Shown in pieces: positions 44,619-54,700 of a DNA stretch of 55,949 nt. How positions within the stretch are numbered: the stretch's first letter is position 1; each line of letters starts with the position of its first letter. Origin of the DNA: an uncultured Bacteroides sp. (GTDB lineage Bacteria > Bacteroidota > Bacteroidia > Bacteroidales > Bacteroidaceae); NCBI RefSeq assembly GCF_937912035.1, contig NZ_CALDPF010000056.1, positions 1 through 55,949 of the forward strand. Reading direction: 5' to 3'. Under the pieces are notes generated by a model, which made no database searches, was not told the DNA's origin, and saw only the letters and a list, made by a program, of their open reading frames with translations. A program made the position numbers and the translations under genes.

Positions 44619-46145
44619 TCACTGATCATTAAGTTTTAACATACTTTCTATATGTTCACGATTATTGCTAAGACGAGGAATTTTGTGTTGACCACCCAAT
44701 TTACCTTTCATCTTTAACCAATCATGAAACAGTCCTTCTCTAGCAACAATTATCTCAAGTTCCTGTAATGTTATATCTTTATGCCTCTTGGCTTCGTAAT
44801 CAGAATTAATTCCCTGCAAAGCCTTATCAAGAACATGTCGGAAATGTTCTACAGAATCAGGCATACGACTAAACTCAATAAGCCATTGATGACGACACTT
44901 CGCATTTGAATCCATAAACACAGGTGCAGCCGAATATTCAAGTACCTGAGCACCAGTTTCACGACATGCAATCTGGAGACCTTTCTCTGCATTGTCAACC
45001 ATTAATTCTTCGCCAAAAGCATTTATAAAATGCTTTGTACGTCCTGTAATTACAAACTTATACGGATCTTTCTGTGTAAATTTTACAGTATCGCCTATTA
45101 TATATCTCCATAATCCACAAGATGTACTGATGACCATTGCATAATTCTTACCAATCTCAACTCCCCATAGAGGTACGATTGACGGATTCTCATTTTCGAA
45201 TTCATCCAAAGGAATAAACTCATAAAATACATCATAATCTATCATCAGTAACATTGAAGGATCAGAAAGAGAACTTTGCAAACCAAAAAAACCTTCACTG
45301 GCATTGTATGTTTCCATATAATGCATCCTGTCTGAACGTATAAGTGACTTATATTGCTCTCTGTATGGAGTAAAACAGACTCCTCCATGAAAAAAAACTT
45401 CCAGATTTGGCCAAACCTCATCCAATGTCTTTGCCCCGGTTTTCTCAAGTATTCGTTTTATAACAGCAAGCATCCACGAAGGTACACCAGATATATTTGT
45501 CACATTCTTACCAACAGTAGAATCTGCAATCTTCTCTACCTTTTCCTCGAACTCACCTAAAAGCGCTATTTCTTTACTAGGCACTCGAATACAATTTACA
45601 AGTGGATTGACATTTTGAATAAGTATAGCAGACAAGTCTCCCACAAGACTATCTTTAAGGTTATAATTAGGTGCATGACTTCCACCTAGTATTAATCCCT
45701 TTCCAGAGAAGAAACGACTCTCAGGATTTTCCCGTAAATATAAAGCTACAGCATCAGTACCACCTCGATAATGAATATTCTTCAAACCATCAGAAGATAC
45801 AGGAATGAACTTACTCTTATCATTAGTAGTTCCGGATGATTTTGCGTACCATTTGACTGTTCCAGGCCATAAAACGTCTTTTTCACCATGACGCATACGG
45901 TCTACGTATTCTTTGACATCTTCATACGTTTGTATCGGGAGTCTGGTAAAATCTGTATATTTGTTTATTTCTTTATATCCATACATTTTACCCCATTCAG
46001 TCTTTGATGCTCTGTTAATCAGGCTTCTCAAAACTAAATTCTGTATTTCTTCTGCATTTGAAGAATAACTGTCTATTTGTTTTCTACGAGGCAAAAAAAT
46101 TTTGTCAATCAATTTGGTTGGGTTCATCTTGATTACATTTTTCAT
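44619..46145 (-). CDS. GH3 auxin-responsive-promoter family adenylating enzyme
   Basis: About 508 residues, cytoplasmic, of the plant GH3/JAR1-like superfamily of acyl-adenylate-forming amido synthetases (unrelated to glycoside hydrolase family 3). ATP-binding motif KSSGTTNDKSKFIPVS (about residues 104-119), YNASEGFFGLQ and GLWRYIIGDTVKF correspond to the conserved acyl-adenylate motifs; the C-terminal domain has GEELMVDNAEKGL. Plant members join amino acids to jasmonate or auxin; the bacterial substrate is unknown. Start chosen at ATG 46145 (MKNVIKMNPTKLIDK); ATG 46127 is an alternative. The TTG at 46160 overlaps the promoter box. First gene of the minus-strand envelope cluster. Confidence 0.85.
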   Translation of the reverse strand: MKNVIKMNPTKLIDKIFLPRRKQIDSYSSNAEEIQNLVLRSLINRASKTEWGKMYGYKEINKYTDFTRLPIQTYEDVKEYVDRMRHGEKDVLWPGTVKWYAKSSGTTNDKSKFIPVSSDGLKNIHYRGGTDAVALYLRENPESRFFSGKGLILGGSHAPNYNLKDSLVGDLSAILIQNVNPLVNCIRVPSKEIALLGEFEEKVEKIADSTVGKNVTNISGVPSWMLAVIKRILEKTGAKTLDEVWPNLEVFFHGGVCFTPYREQYKSLIRSDRMHYMETYNASEGFFGLQSSLSDPSMLLMIDYDVFYEFIPLDEFENENPSIVPLWGVEIGKNYAMVISTSCGLWRYIIGDTVKFTQKDPYKFVITGRTKHFINAFGEELMVDNAEKGLQIACRETGAQVLEYSAAPVFMDSNAKCRHQWLIEFSRMPDSVEHFRHVLDKALQGINSDYEAKRHKDITLQELEIIVAREGLFHDWLKMKGKLGGQHKIPRLSNNREHIESMLKLNDQ

Positions 46146-46157
46146 GTTGATGTTATG

Positions 46158-46165
46158 CAAAGGTA
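46158..46165 (-). promoter_or_regulatory. -7 box of the GH3-auxin-type gene
   Basis: The reverse strand reads TACCTTTG, identical to the -7 box of the rpsL promoter. No TTTG is found at the -33 distance. Transcription would begin near 46153, only about 8 bases before ATG 46145 (26 before ATG 46127). Confidence 0.45.
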
Positions 46166-46261
46166 GGTTTTTTATTATTATATATATGATAGACTTGATT
46201 ATTTTTTTGTGAAAATCAAGTAAATCTTGTTTTTTTAATAACTTTACATCACAAAATTATT

Positions 46262-47278
46262 ATGAGGGTTATGAAAATAGGAATATTGACTTCAGGAGGA
46301 GATTGTCCCGGTATTAATGCAACAATCCGGGGAGTTTGTAAATGTGCCTTGAACCATTACGGAATGGAAGTTTATGGTATTCATAATGGTTTTAGAGGCT
46401 TATTAGATGGACACGTTAATCCTTTAACAGAAGATTCAATCTCTGGTTTGCTTACAATGGGAGGTACAATACTCGGTACATCAAGAGAGAAACCATTCAA
46501 GAAAAGTCTTTCTACAATGGACAACAAACCTTCAATGATTATGAGGACACTTGAAGAGTATGGTATCGATTGTCTTGTATGCATAGGTGGTAATGGTACA
46601 CAAAAGACTGCAGCAAAACTTATGGAGGTTGGAGTAAACGTAATAAGCATACCTAAAACAATAGACAATGATGTTTGGGGAACAGATTTCTCCTTCGGAT
46701 TTGATTCAGCGGTATCAATTGCTGCCGACGCAATAGACAGACTACATTCCACTGCCAGTTCACATCAAAGAGTTATGGTAATAGAAGTTATGGGACATAA
46801 AGCTGGATGGCTGGCATTATATTCAGGTATGGCTGGAGGAGGTGATATTATACTTATGCCGGAAATACCTTTCGATATACATCGTATAGGTGATACAATA
46901 ATTAACCGTCTGAAAAAAGGTAAACCTTACTCAATAGTAGTAGTAGCAGAAGGGATAAATACGCCTGAAGGCAAGAAGCCAGCCCAATATATCGCAGAAG
47001 AAATCGAATATGAGACTGGATTTGAAACACGTGAAACCGTTCTTGGATACATACAAAGAGGAGGTTGCCCTACTGCATTTGACAGGAACTTGGCAACAAT
47101 TATGGGAGGACATGCGGTAGAGCTTATCTCAAACGGTGAATTCGGACGAATGGTTGCATTACAGGGAAATAAAATCAGTTCAATTCCTATATCTGAGACA
47201 GCTGGAAAAACAAGACTTGTAACTGAAGATCACGAACTTGTTATACAAGGAAGAAGAATGGGAATATGTTTCGGTTAA
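46262..47278 (+). CDS. pfkA: 6-phosphofructokinase
   Basis: 338-residue PfkA-family enzyme that phosphorylates fructose-6-phosphate in glycolysis. Conserved motifs: GILTSGGDCPGINATIRG (N-terminal nucleotide loop), PKTIDNDVWGTD containing the catalytic aspartate, VMVIEVMGHKAGWLAL and GYIQRGGCPTAFDR. Donor-specificity positions are mixed: the GGDGT loop reads GGNGT, keeping the Gly (Gly112) typical of ATP enzymes but replacing the adjacent Asp with Asn111, and the second position is Lys132, typical of PPi-dependent and group III enzymes. The phosphoryl donor is therefore uncertain. It is divergent from the GH3-type gene and ends in a shared terminator with rpoC. Confidence 0.9.
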   Translation: MRVMKIGILTSGGDCPGINATIRGVCKCALNHYGMEVYGIHNGFRGLLDGHVNPLTEDSISGLLTMGGTILGTSREKPFKKSLSTMDNKPSMIMRTLEEYGIDCLVCIGGNGTQKTAAKLMEVGVNVISIPKTIDNDVWGTDFSFGFDSAVSIAADAIDRLHSTASSHQRVMVIEVMGHKAGWLALYSGMAGGGDIILMPEIPFDIHRIGDTIINRLKKGKPYSIVVVAEGINTPEGKKPAQYIAEEIEYETGFETRETVLGYIQRGGCPTAFDRNLATIMGGHAVELISNGEFGRMVALQGNKISSIPISETAGKTRLVTEDHELVIQGRRMGICFG

Positions 47279-47342
47279 TAAAGTGACCAGATTATATGGT
47301 GAAAGGTGTGAAGTTAAAACAATACAGATATTGATAACTATA

Positions 47343-47384
47343 AAAAAAATAGACTGCCTCTTTTCTGAGACAGTCTATTTTTTT
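47343..47384. terminator. Bidirectional terminator between pfkA and rpoC
   Basis: AAAAAATAGACTG pairs with CAGTCTATTTTTTT; an inner CTC/GAG extends the stem around a short T-rich loop. A-run on one side and T-run on the other let it end both the plus-strand pfkA and the minus-strand rpoB-rpoC transcript. Confidence 0.85.
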
Positions 47385-47398
47385 ATATAAAAGAACAA

Positions 47399-50300
47399 TT
47401 ATTCTACGTCACTGTAATCCAATATATTCTTCTTGTTTGCCAAGATTCTGTCATACTCATCTTTAGAACCAACAACAATCTTTTCAAATTCACGCTGACC
47501 TGTTCCGGCAGGAATCAAATGACCACAAATTACATTTTCCTTCATACCTTCCAAACGATCAACCTTACCATTAATTGCAGCTTCATTAAGCACCTTAGTT
47601 GTTTCCTGGAAAGAAGCAGCAGACATAAAGCTTGATGTCTGAAGAGCAGCTCTGGTGATACCTTGAAGTATCTGTGTAGATGTTGCTGGAACTGCATCAC
47701 GTACCTCTACAAGTTTTAAGTCACGACGTTTCAACAAGCTGTTTTCGTCTCTCAACTTACGGGCTGTCACAATCTGACCAGGTTTAAGGTTCTGAGAATC
47801 TCCAGCGTCAATAACCACTTTCTTACCCCAGATACGATCATTTTCCTCGTTGAATTCCATACGGTCCACTACCTGAAGCTCAAGGAATCTTGTATCACCC
47901 GGTTCGTCAATCTGTACCTTACGCATCATCTGACGTACGATAATTTCGAAGTGCTTATCGTTGATCTTCACACCCTGAAGACGGTAAACGTCCTGGATTT
48001 CGTTAACGATATATTCCTGTACAGCTGTAGGACCCTTAATAGCAAGGATATCAGCTGGAGTAATAGCACCGTCAGACAATGGAGTACCGGCACGTACATA
48101 GTCGTTTTCCTGTACAAGGATCTGTTTAGACAATGCAACCAGATACTTACGTACTTCACCTGTTTTGGATGTCACGATGATTTCGCGGTTACCACGTTTG
48201 ATCTTACCCATTGTGATTTCACCGTCAATTTCTGATACCACAGCAGGGTTAGATGGGTTACGAGCCTCGAACAACTCAGTTACACGTGGAAGACCACCGG
48301 TGATATCACCAGCCTTACCTACCGCACGTGGAATCTTAACAAGAATGTCACCGGCCTTAACGTTTTCTTTATCCTCTACTACAACGTGACCACCTACAGG
48401 CAAGTTGTATGTACGCAAGATACCACCATTCTCATCAAGTATGTGCAATGAAGGGATCTTGTTCTTATCCTTAGATTCAGTGATAATGATTTCGCGCAAA
48501 CCTGTAGCTTCGTCAGATTCTACCTTATAAGTTACATTTTCGATTACTGATTCGAAATCAATCTTACCACCAACTTCTGTTACAATAACGGCATTGAATG
48601 GGTCCCATTTTGCAATAAGTTTACCTTTCTCTACGATTTCACCGTCTGCAGCATAAAGTTTAGAACCGTAAGGTACGTTGTGAGTTGACAAGATGATACC
48701 TGTATTGATATCAACGAAACGAACTTCAGCCAAACGTCCTACAACGATCTTAACTGGTTCGCCTGTTTCTTCAACAGCATCAACAGTACGCAATTCTTCA
48801 AATTCCAGACGAGCAGGATTCTTGGCAACAATAGATGCATTAGCAGCCATGTTACCGGCGATACCTCCGGCGTGGAATGTACGAAGAGTAAGCTGTGTAC
48901 CCGGTTCACCGATTGACTGTGCAGCGATGACACCGACAGCCTCACCTTTCTGAACCATCTTACTTGAAGCAAGGTTACGTCCGTAACATTTAGCACAAAC
49001 ACCCTTCTTAGACTCACAAGTAAGCACAGAACGGATTTCAACGCTTTCAATAGGTGATTTTTCAATTTCTTCAGCGATAGCTTCTGTAATTTCCTCACCT
49101 GCTGCTACTATAAGTTCACCTGTAGTAGGATGTATAATGTCGTGTACAGAAACACGTCCCAAAATACGTTCATAAAGTGTAGCAATAACTTCATCATTAT
49201 TCTTCAATGCTGTACAAACAAGTCCGCGCAATGTACCACAGTCTTCTTCGTTGATAATCACATCGTGTGATACGTCAACAAGACGACGAGTCAAGTATCC
49301 GGCATCGGCAGTCTTCAACGCAGTATCGGCAAGACCCTTACGAGCACCGTGAGTTGAAATAAAGTACTCCAACACGGAAAGACCTTCCTTAAAGTTAGAA
49401 AGGATAGGGTTTTCAATGATCTGAGCACCTTCGGCACCTGCCTTCTGAGGTTTAGCCATCAAACCACGCATACCAGACAACTGACGGATCTGTTCCTTAG
49501 AACCACGGGCACCTGAATCAAGCATCATAAATACTGAGTTGAATCCCTGGTCGTCGTTCTTGATAGTCTTGTAAAGGATATCAGACAAGTCACTGTTAAC
49601 GTGTGTCCATGTATCAATTACCTGGTTGTAACGTTCATTGTCAGTGATGAATCCCATGTTATAGTTCATCATAATCTGTTCAATTTCTTCGTTACCACGT
49701 TTAACGAGTTCTTCTTTTTCCTTCGGTATGATAATATCACCAAGGTTGAATGACAGACCACCTTCGAATGCCATCTTATAACCAAGGTTCTTGATACCGT
49801 CAAGGAATTCACAAGCACGTGCAACACCCACAGCCTTGATTACGTCGCTGATGATGTCACGCAATGACTTCTTAGATATAATTGTATTAAGGTAACCACA
49901 TTCATCTGGGACGATTTCATTTACGATTACACGTCCTACTGAAGTTTCCTTAATCATCTTCTTGACAATATTACCGTTTTCATCCAAGTCATTAGCAACT
50001 ACGCTAACTATTGCATGAATATCCACTTTACCTTCATTGTATGCGATAAGAGCTTCTTCTGGTCCATAGAATATAAGTCCTTCACCTTTAGCTCCCTTAC
50101 GCAACTTAGTGATATAATAAAGACCGAGTACCATATCCTGTGCAGGCACAGTGATAGGCGCACCGTTTGCAGGATTAAGAATGTTGTGTGACTGCAACAT
50201 CAACATCTGAGCTTCCAGAATAGCTTCATTGCTCAAAGGCAAGTGAACGGCCATCTGGTCACCGTCGAAGTCGGCGTTGAACGCAGTACATGCCAATGGA

Positions 50301-51685
50301 TGCAACTGGATAGCCTTACCTTCAATCATCTTAGGTTGGAATGCCTGGATACCCAAACGGTGAAGTGTCGGCGCACGGTTCAGCAATACCGGATGTCCTT
50401 TCATTACATGTTCAAGGATATCCCAAATAACAGCCTCCTTGCGGTCAACGATCTTCTTCGCTGATTTTACAGTCTTAACGATACCTCTTTCAATAAGCTT
50501 TCTGATGATAAATGGTTTGTAAAGTTCGGCAGCCATCAGCTTAGGAATACCGCACTCACCCATCTTCAATTCAGGACCAACGACGATTACCGAACGTGCA
50601 GAGTAGTCAACACGCTTACCCAGCAAGTTCTGACGGAAACGTCCCTGCTTACCTTTCAAGCTATCAGAAAGAGATTTCAAAGGACGGTTAGCGTCTGTCT
50701 TAACCGCGCTTGCCTTACGAGAATTATCGAACAATGAGTCAACAGCTTCCTGAAGCATACGCTTTTCATTACGTAAGATTACATCAGGAGCCTTGATTTC
50801 AATAAGTCTCTTCAGACGGTTATTACGTATAATAACTCGACGATACAAATCATTCAAGTCAGAAGTTGCGAAACGTCCACCATCCAATGGTACAAGAGGA
50901 CGCAATTCTGGTGGTATAACCGGAACGTTCTTGATAATCATCCATTCAGGCTTGTTCCTTCCCTTTGAAGAACGGAACGATTCAACGACCTGCAAACGTT
51001 TTAATGCTTCATTTTTACGCTGCTGAGATGAATCATTGTTAGCCTTATGACGAAGTTCATATGAAAGTGCGTCAAGATCCAATCCTGCAAGAAGATCGTA
51101 GATAGCTTCAGCACCCATCTTTGCGATGAACTTGTTAGGATCACTATCATCAAGGAACTGGTTTTCCTTAGGAAGTGATTCCATGATATCAAGATATTCG
51201 CCTTCTTCAAGCAAATCATACTTGCTCAATCCGTCTTCGGCCTTAATACCCGGTTGTATAACGACATAGCGTTCATAATAAATGATTGCATCAAGCTTCT
51301 TTGTAGGCAAGCCGAGCAGATAACCGATTTTATTAGGCAATGAACGGAAATACCAGATATGAGCAACCGGTACAACCAGCTGTATATGTCCACTACGTTC
51401 ACGGCGTACTTTCTTTTCTGTTACTTCAACACCACAACGGTCGCAGACAATACCTTTATATCGAATACGTTTGTATTTACCACAGTGACATTCGTAATCC
51501 TTTACCGGACCGAATATACGCTCGCAGAACAAGCCATCACGTTCAGGCTTATAGGTACGGTAGTTAATGGTTTCTGGTTTCAGAACCTCACCGTAAGAGT
51601 TTTCAAGAATCTCTTCTGGTGAAGCCAAACCAATAGTAATCTTGGAGAAATTACTTTTTATTTTAGTATCTTTTCTAAAAGCCAT
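47399..51685 (-). CDS. rpoC: RNA polymerase beta' subunit
   Basis: 1428-residue beta' subunit. Start at ATG 51685 (MAFRKDTKIKSNFSKITIGL), the standard Bacteroidetes N terminus, 20 bases after the rpoB stop; the frame is open 15 codons further but that part overlaps the rpoB end. N-terminal zinc site CHCGKYKRIRYKGIVCDRCG, catalytic NADFDGDQM at residues 470-478 (Mg-binding Asp472, Asp474, Asp476), second zinc site with CESKKGVCAKCYG, bridge-helix/trigger-loop region GEPGTQLTLRTFHAGG. Full length and no disruption. Last gene of rplL-rpoB-rpoC, followed by the terminator shared with pfkA. Confidence 0.97.
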   Translation of the reverse strand: MAFRKDTKIKSNFSKITIGLASPEEILENSYGEVLKPETINYRTYKPERDGLFCERIFGPVKDYECHCGKYKRIRYKGIVCDRCGVEVTEKKVRRERSGHIQLVVPVAHIWYFRSLPNKIGYLLGLPTKKLDAIIYYERYVVIQPGIKAEDGLSKYDLLEEGEYLDIMESLPKENQFLDDSDPNKFIAKMGAEAIYDLLAGLDLDALSYELRHKANNDSSQQRKNEALKRLQVVESFRSSKGRNKPEWMIIKNVPVIPPELRPLVPLDGGRFATSDLNDLYRRVIIRNNRLKRLIEIKAPDVILRNEKRMLQEAVDSLFDNSRKASAVKTDANRPLKSLSDSLKGKQGRFRQNLLGKRVDYSARSVIVVGPELKMGECGIPKLMAAELYKPFIIRKLIERGIVKTVKSAKKIVDRKEAVIWDILEHVMKGHPVLLNRAPTLHRLGIQAFQPKMIEGKAIQLHPLACTAFNADFDGDQMAVHLPLSNEAILEAQMLMLQSHNILNPANGAPITVPAQDMVLGLYYITKLRKGAKGEGLIFYGPEEALIAYNEGKVDIHAIVSVVANDLDENGNIVKKMIKETSVGRVIVNEIVPDECGYLNTIISKKSLRDIISDVIKAVGVARACEFLDGIKNLGYKMAFEGGLSFNLGDIIIPKEKEELVKRGNEEIEQIMMNYNMGFITDNERYNQVIDTWTHVNSDLSDILYKTIKNDDQGFNSVFMMLDSGARGSKEQIRQLSGMRGLMAKPQKAGAEGAQIIENPILSNFKEGLSVLEYFISTHGARKGLADTALKTADAGYLTRRLVDVSHDVIINEEDCGTLRGLVCTALKNNDEVIATLYERILGRVSVHDIIHPTTGELIVAAGEEITEAIAEEIEKSPIESVEIRSVLTCESKKGVCAKCYGRNLASSKMVQKGEAVGVIAAQSIGEPGTQLTLRTFHAGGIAGNMAANASIVAKNPARLEFEELRTVDAVEETGEPVKIVVGRLAEVRFVDINTGIILSTHNVPYGSKLYAADGEIVEKGKLIAKWDPFNAVIVTEVGGKIDFESVIENVTYKVESDEATGLREIIITESKDKNKIPSLHILDENGGILRTYNLPVGGHVVVEDKENVKAGDILVKIPRAVGKAGDITGGLPRVTELFEARNPSNPAVVSEIDGEITMGKIKRGNREIIVTSKTGEVRKYLVALSKQILVQENDYVRAGTPLSDGAITPADILAIKGPTAVQEYIVNEIQDVYRLQGVKINDKHFEIIVRQMMRKVQIDEPGDTRFLELQVVDRMEFNEENDRIWGKKVVIDAGDSQNLKPGQIVTARKLRDENSLLKRRDLKLVEVRDAVPATSTQILQGITRAALQTSSFMSAASFQETTKVLNEAAINGKVDRLEGMKENVICGHLIPAGTGQREFEKIVVGSKDEYDRILANKKNILDYSDVE

Positions 51686-51705
51686 ACTTAAATTTGTTTT
51701 TTTGT

Positions 51706-54700
51706 TTATTCCATTGTTATGCTCAAGCACAGACCTCTCAATTCATGAAGCAATACGTTCAGTGACTCTGGTATGCCCGGTGTAGGCATTGGTTCACCCT
51801 TGACAATAGCTTCATAAGCCTTAGAACGTCCTACAACGTCGTCTGACTTGATTGTCAGAATTTCCTGAAGAATGTGAGCTGCACCGAATGCCTCGATAGC
51901 CCAAACCTCCATTTCTCCGAAACGCTGACCACCGAACTGAGCTTTACCACCAAGTGGCTGCTGCGTAATCAACGAATATGGACCGATTGAACGAGCATGC
52001 ATCTTGTCTTCAACCATGTGACCAAGTTTAAGCATGTAAGTTACACCAACTGTTGCCGGCTGGTCAAACTGTTCACCAGTACCACCATCATACAAATAAG
52101 TCTTGCAATAACGTGGCAAACCTGCCTTGTCTGTCCATTTATCAAGATCCTCAAGTGTTGCACCATCGAAGATTGGTGTTGCAAATTTGAGTCCAAGTTC
52201 TTTTCCTGCACGTCCCAATACAGCTTCGAATATCTGTCCGATGTTCATACGTGAAGGCACACCCAATGGGTTCAATACTATATCTACCGGAGTACCGTCA
52301 GCCAAGAATGGCATATCTTCCTGTCTAACAACTCTTGATACAATACCCTTGTTACCGTGACGACCGGCCATCTTATCACCGACACCGATCTTACGCTTCT
52401 TGGCAATGTAAACTTTAGCCATTTGCATAATACCTGATGGCAACTCATCACCAATAGTAAGAGCGAATTTCTTACGCTTCAATTCAGCATCATATTCCTT
52501 ATACTTCTTGATGTAGTTCATAATCAATGAGCGTATCAAGCCATTTTTATGTTCATCAGAAGTCCATGAGCTGAGCTGGATAACTGTATAGTCAAGAATT
52601 TCAAGATCACGCTTAGTAAATTTCGCACCCTTAGCTATAACCTCAGTACCAAGGTAATCCTTAACACCCTGTGAAACAAGATTGTTAGTAAGGATCATAA
52701 GCTTATCTACCAGAATATCTTTAAGTTTTGCAACTTTTTCCTCGAACTCTTCATTAAGCTTAGGAAGAATAAGTTTATCTGCATTCTTTTCGCTGCGAGT
52801 CTTAACTACACGTGAATACAATTTCTTGTCTATTACCACACCTCTCAATGACGGCGAAGCTTTAAGAGATGCATCCTTAACGTCACCAGCCTTATCACCG
52901 AAGATTGCACGCAACAGTTTTTCTTCAGGAGAAGGATCAGATTCACCCTTAGGAGTAATCTTACCTATAAGTATATCTCCCGGTTCGATACGTGCACCTA
53001 TACGTACGATACCTGTTTCATCAAGGTCTTTAGTTGCCTCTTCGCTTACGTTAGGGATATCAGCAGTAAGCTCTTCCATACCACGCTTTGTTTCGCGCAC
53101 TTCAAGGATGTATTCATCCACGTGTACAGAAGTAAGAATATCTTCTCTTACTACACGCTCATTCAATACGATAGCATCCTCATAGTTATATCCCTTCCAT
53201 GGCATGTATGCAACAAGCAGGTTCTTACCCAAAGCCAACTCACCGTTTGCAGTTGAATATCCTTCAGTTAGGATATCACCCTTCTTTACGCGCTGGCCTT
53301 TGGAACAGATCGGACGCAAGTCGATAGTCATGCTCTGGTTTGTCTTGCGGAACTTAGGAATTCTATATTCAACCAATGCAGGCTCAAAACTTACAAACTC
53401 TTCATCTTCAGTACGGTCATATAATATACGAATTGTAGTTGCATCTACAAAGTCTATTACACCATCCCCTTCTGCCGCAATCTGGGTTCTTGAATCCTCA
53501 CAAAGTTGTTTTTCTATACCAGTACCCACAATCGGTGCTTCTGTGCGCAACAATGGAACTGCCTGACGCATCATGTTAGATCCCATCAATGCACGGTTAG
53601 CGTCGTCATGTTCAAGGAAAGGAATCAATGAAGCAGCTATAGATGCAATCTGCTGAGGAGAAACGTCCATCAGCTGTACCTGATCCGGTGTAACAACCGG
53701 ATAATCTGCATCGCGACGTGCTTTAACTTTGTCACGGATAAATGTTCCGTCATCATTAAGTGGAGCATTACCCTGTGCAATGATTACATCTTCTTCCTCT
53801 TCAGCTGAAAGGTATTCGATACCTTCCGGTGACAAGTCAACAACGCTATCCTTAACCTTACGGTAAGGAGTTACGATAAATCCAAGATCATTGATCTTTG
53901 CATATACACACAAAGAAGAAATCAAACCGATGTTCGGACCTTCAGGAGTCTCAATAGGGCACAAACGTCCGTAGTGAGTATAGTGTACGTCACGTACCTC
54001 GAATCCGGCGCGGTCACGTGAAAGACCTCCAGGACCAAGAGCAGAGAGACGACGTTTATGTGTAATCTCAGCCAATGGGTTTGTCTGGTCCATGAACTGT
54101 GACAATGCATTTGTTCCGAAGAACGAATTGATTACAGACGAAATAGTCTTGGCATTAATCAAATCAATCGGAGTAAACACTTCATTGTCACGAACGTTCA
54201 TACGTTCACGGATTGTACGGCTCATACGTGCCAAAGCAATAGAGAACTGATTTGAAAGCTGTTCTCCTACAGTACGCACACGACGATTACTCAAGTGGTC
54301 GATATCATCAACGTCAGCCTTAGAGTTTATAAGCTCGATTAGGTATTTGATGATTTCGATAATATCTTGTTTAGTCAACACTCTAACATCCATTGATGTA
54401 TCAAGTGACAACTTCTTGTTAATTCTGTAACGACCTACATCACCCAAGTCATAACGTTTTTCAGAGAAGAACAAGTTATTGATAACTTCACGTGCACTGG
54501 CATCATCAGCAGGGTCAGCATTTCTCAACTGTCTGTAGATGTACAATACAGCTTCTTTCTCAGAGTTAGACGGGTCTTTCTGCAGTGTATTATATATAAT
54601 TGAGTAGTCAGAAGCGTTTGCATTGTCATTGTGAACCAGAATATTCTGTACACCAGACTCAATGATAGTCTCAATATGATCCGGTTCTATTACTGTTTCA

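Noticed and set aside
44619..46145. Reading the GH3 family name as glycoside hydrolase family 3
   Set aside because: The protein has acyl-adenylate motifs (SSGTTNDKSK) and no GH3 glycosidase domain; the shared name is coincidental.
46146..46160. TTG start adding five residues to the GH3-auxin-type enzyme
   Set aside because: It overlaps the TACCTTTG promoter box; ATG codons downstream match the usual N terminus better.
7331..47398. Mobile-element origin of the inserted region
   Set aside because: No transposase, integrase, relaxase, tRNA-derived attachment site or flanking direct repeat could be seen, so no mobile element is annotated.
51686..51730. 15-codon N-terminal extension of rpoC
   Set aside because: It overlaps the end of rpoB, and the conserved beta' N terminus begins at the ATG at 51685.
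52682..53185. 167-codon open frame on the plus strand opposite rpoB
   Set aside because: It lies wholly inside the highly conserved rpoB gene; the Ser/Thr-rich translation is what reverse-strand rpoB codons produce and matches no family.
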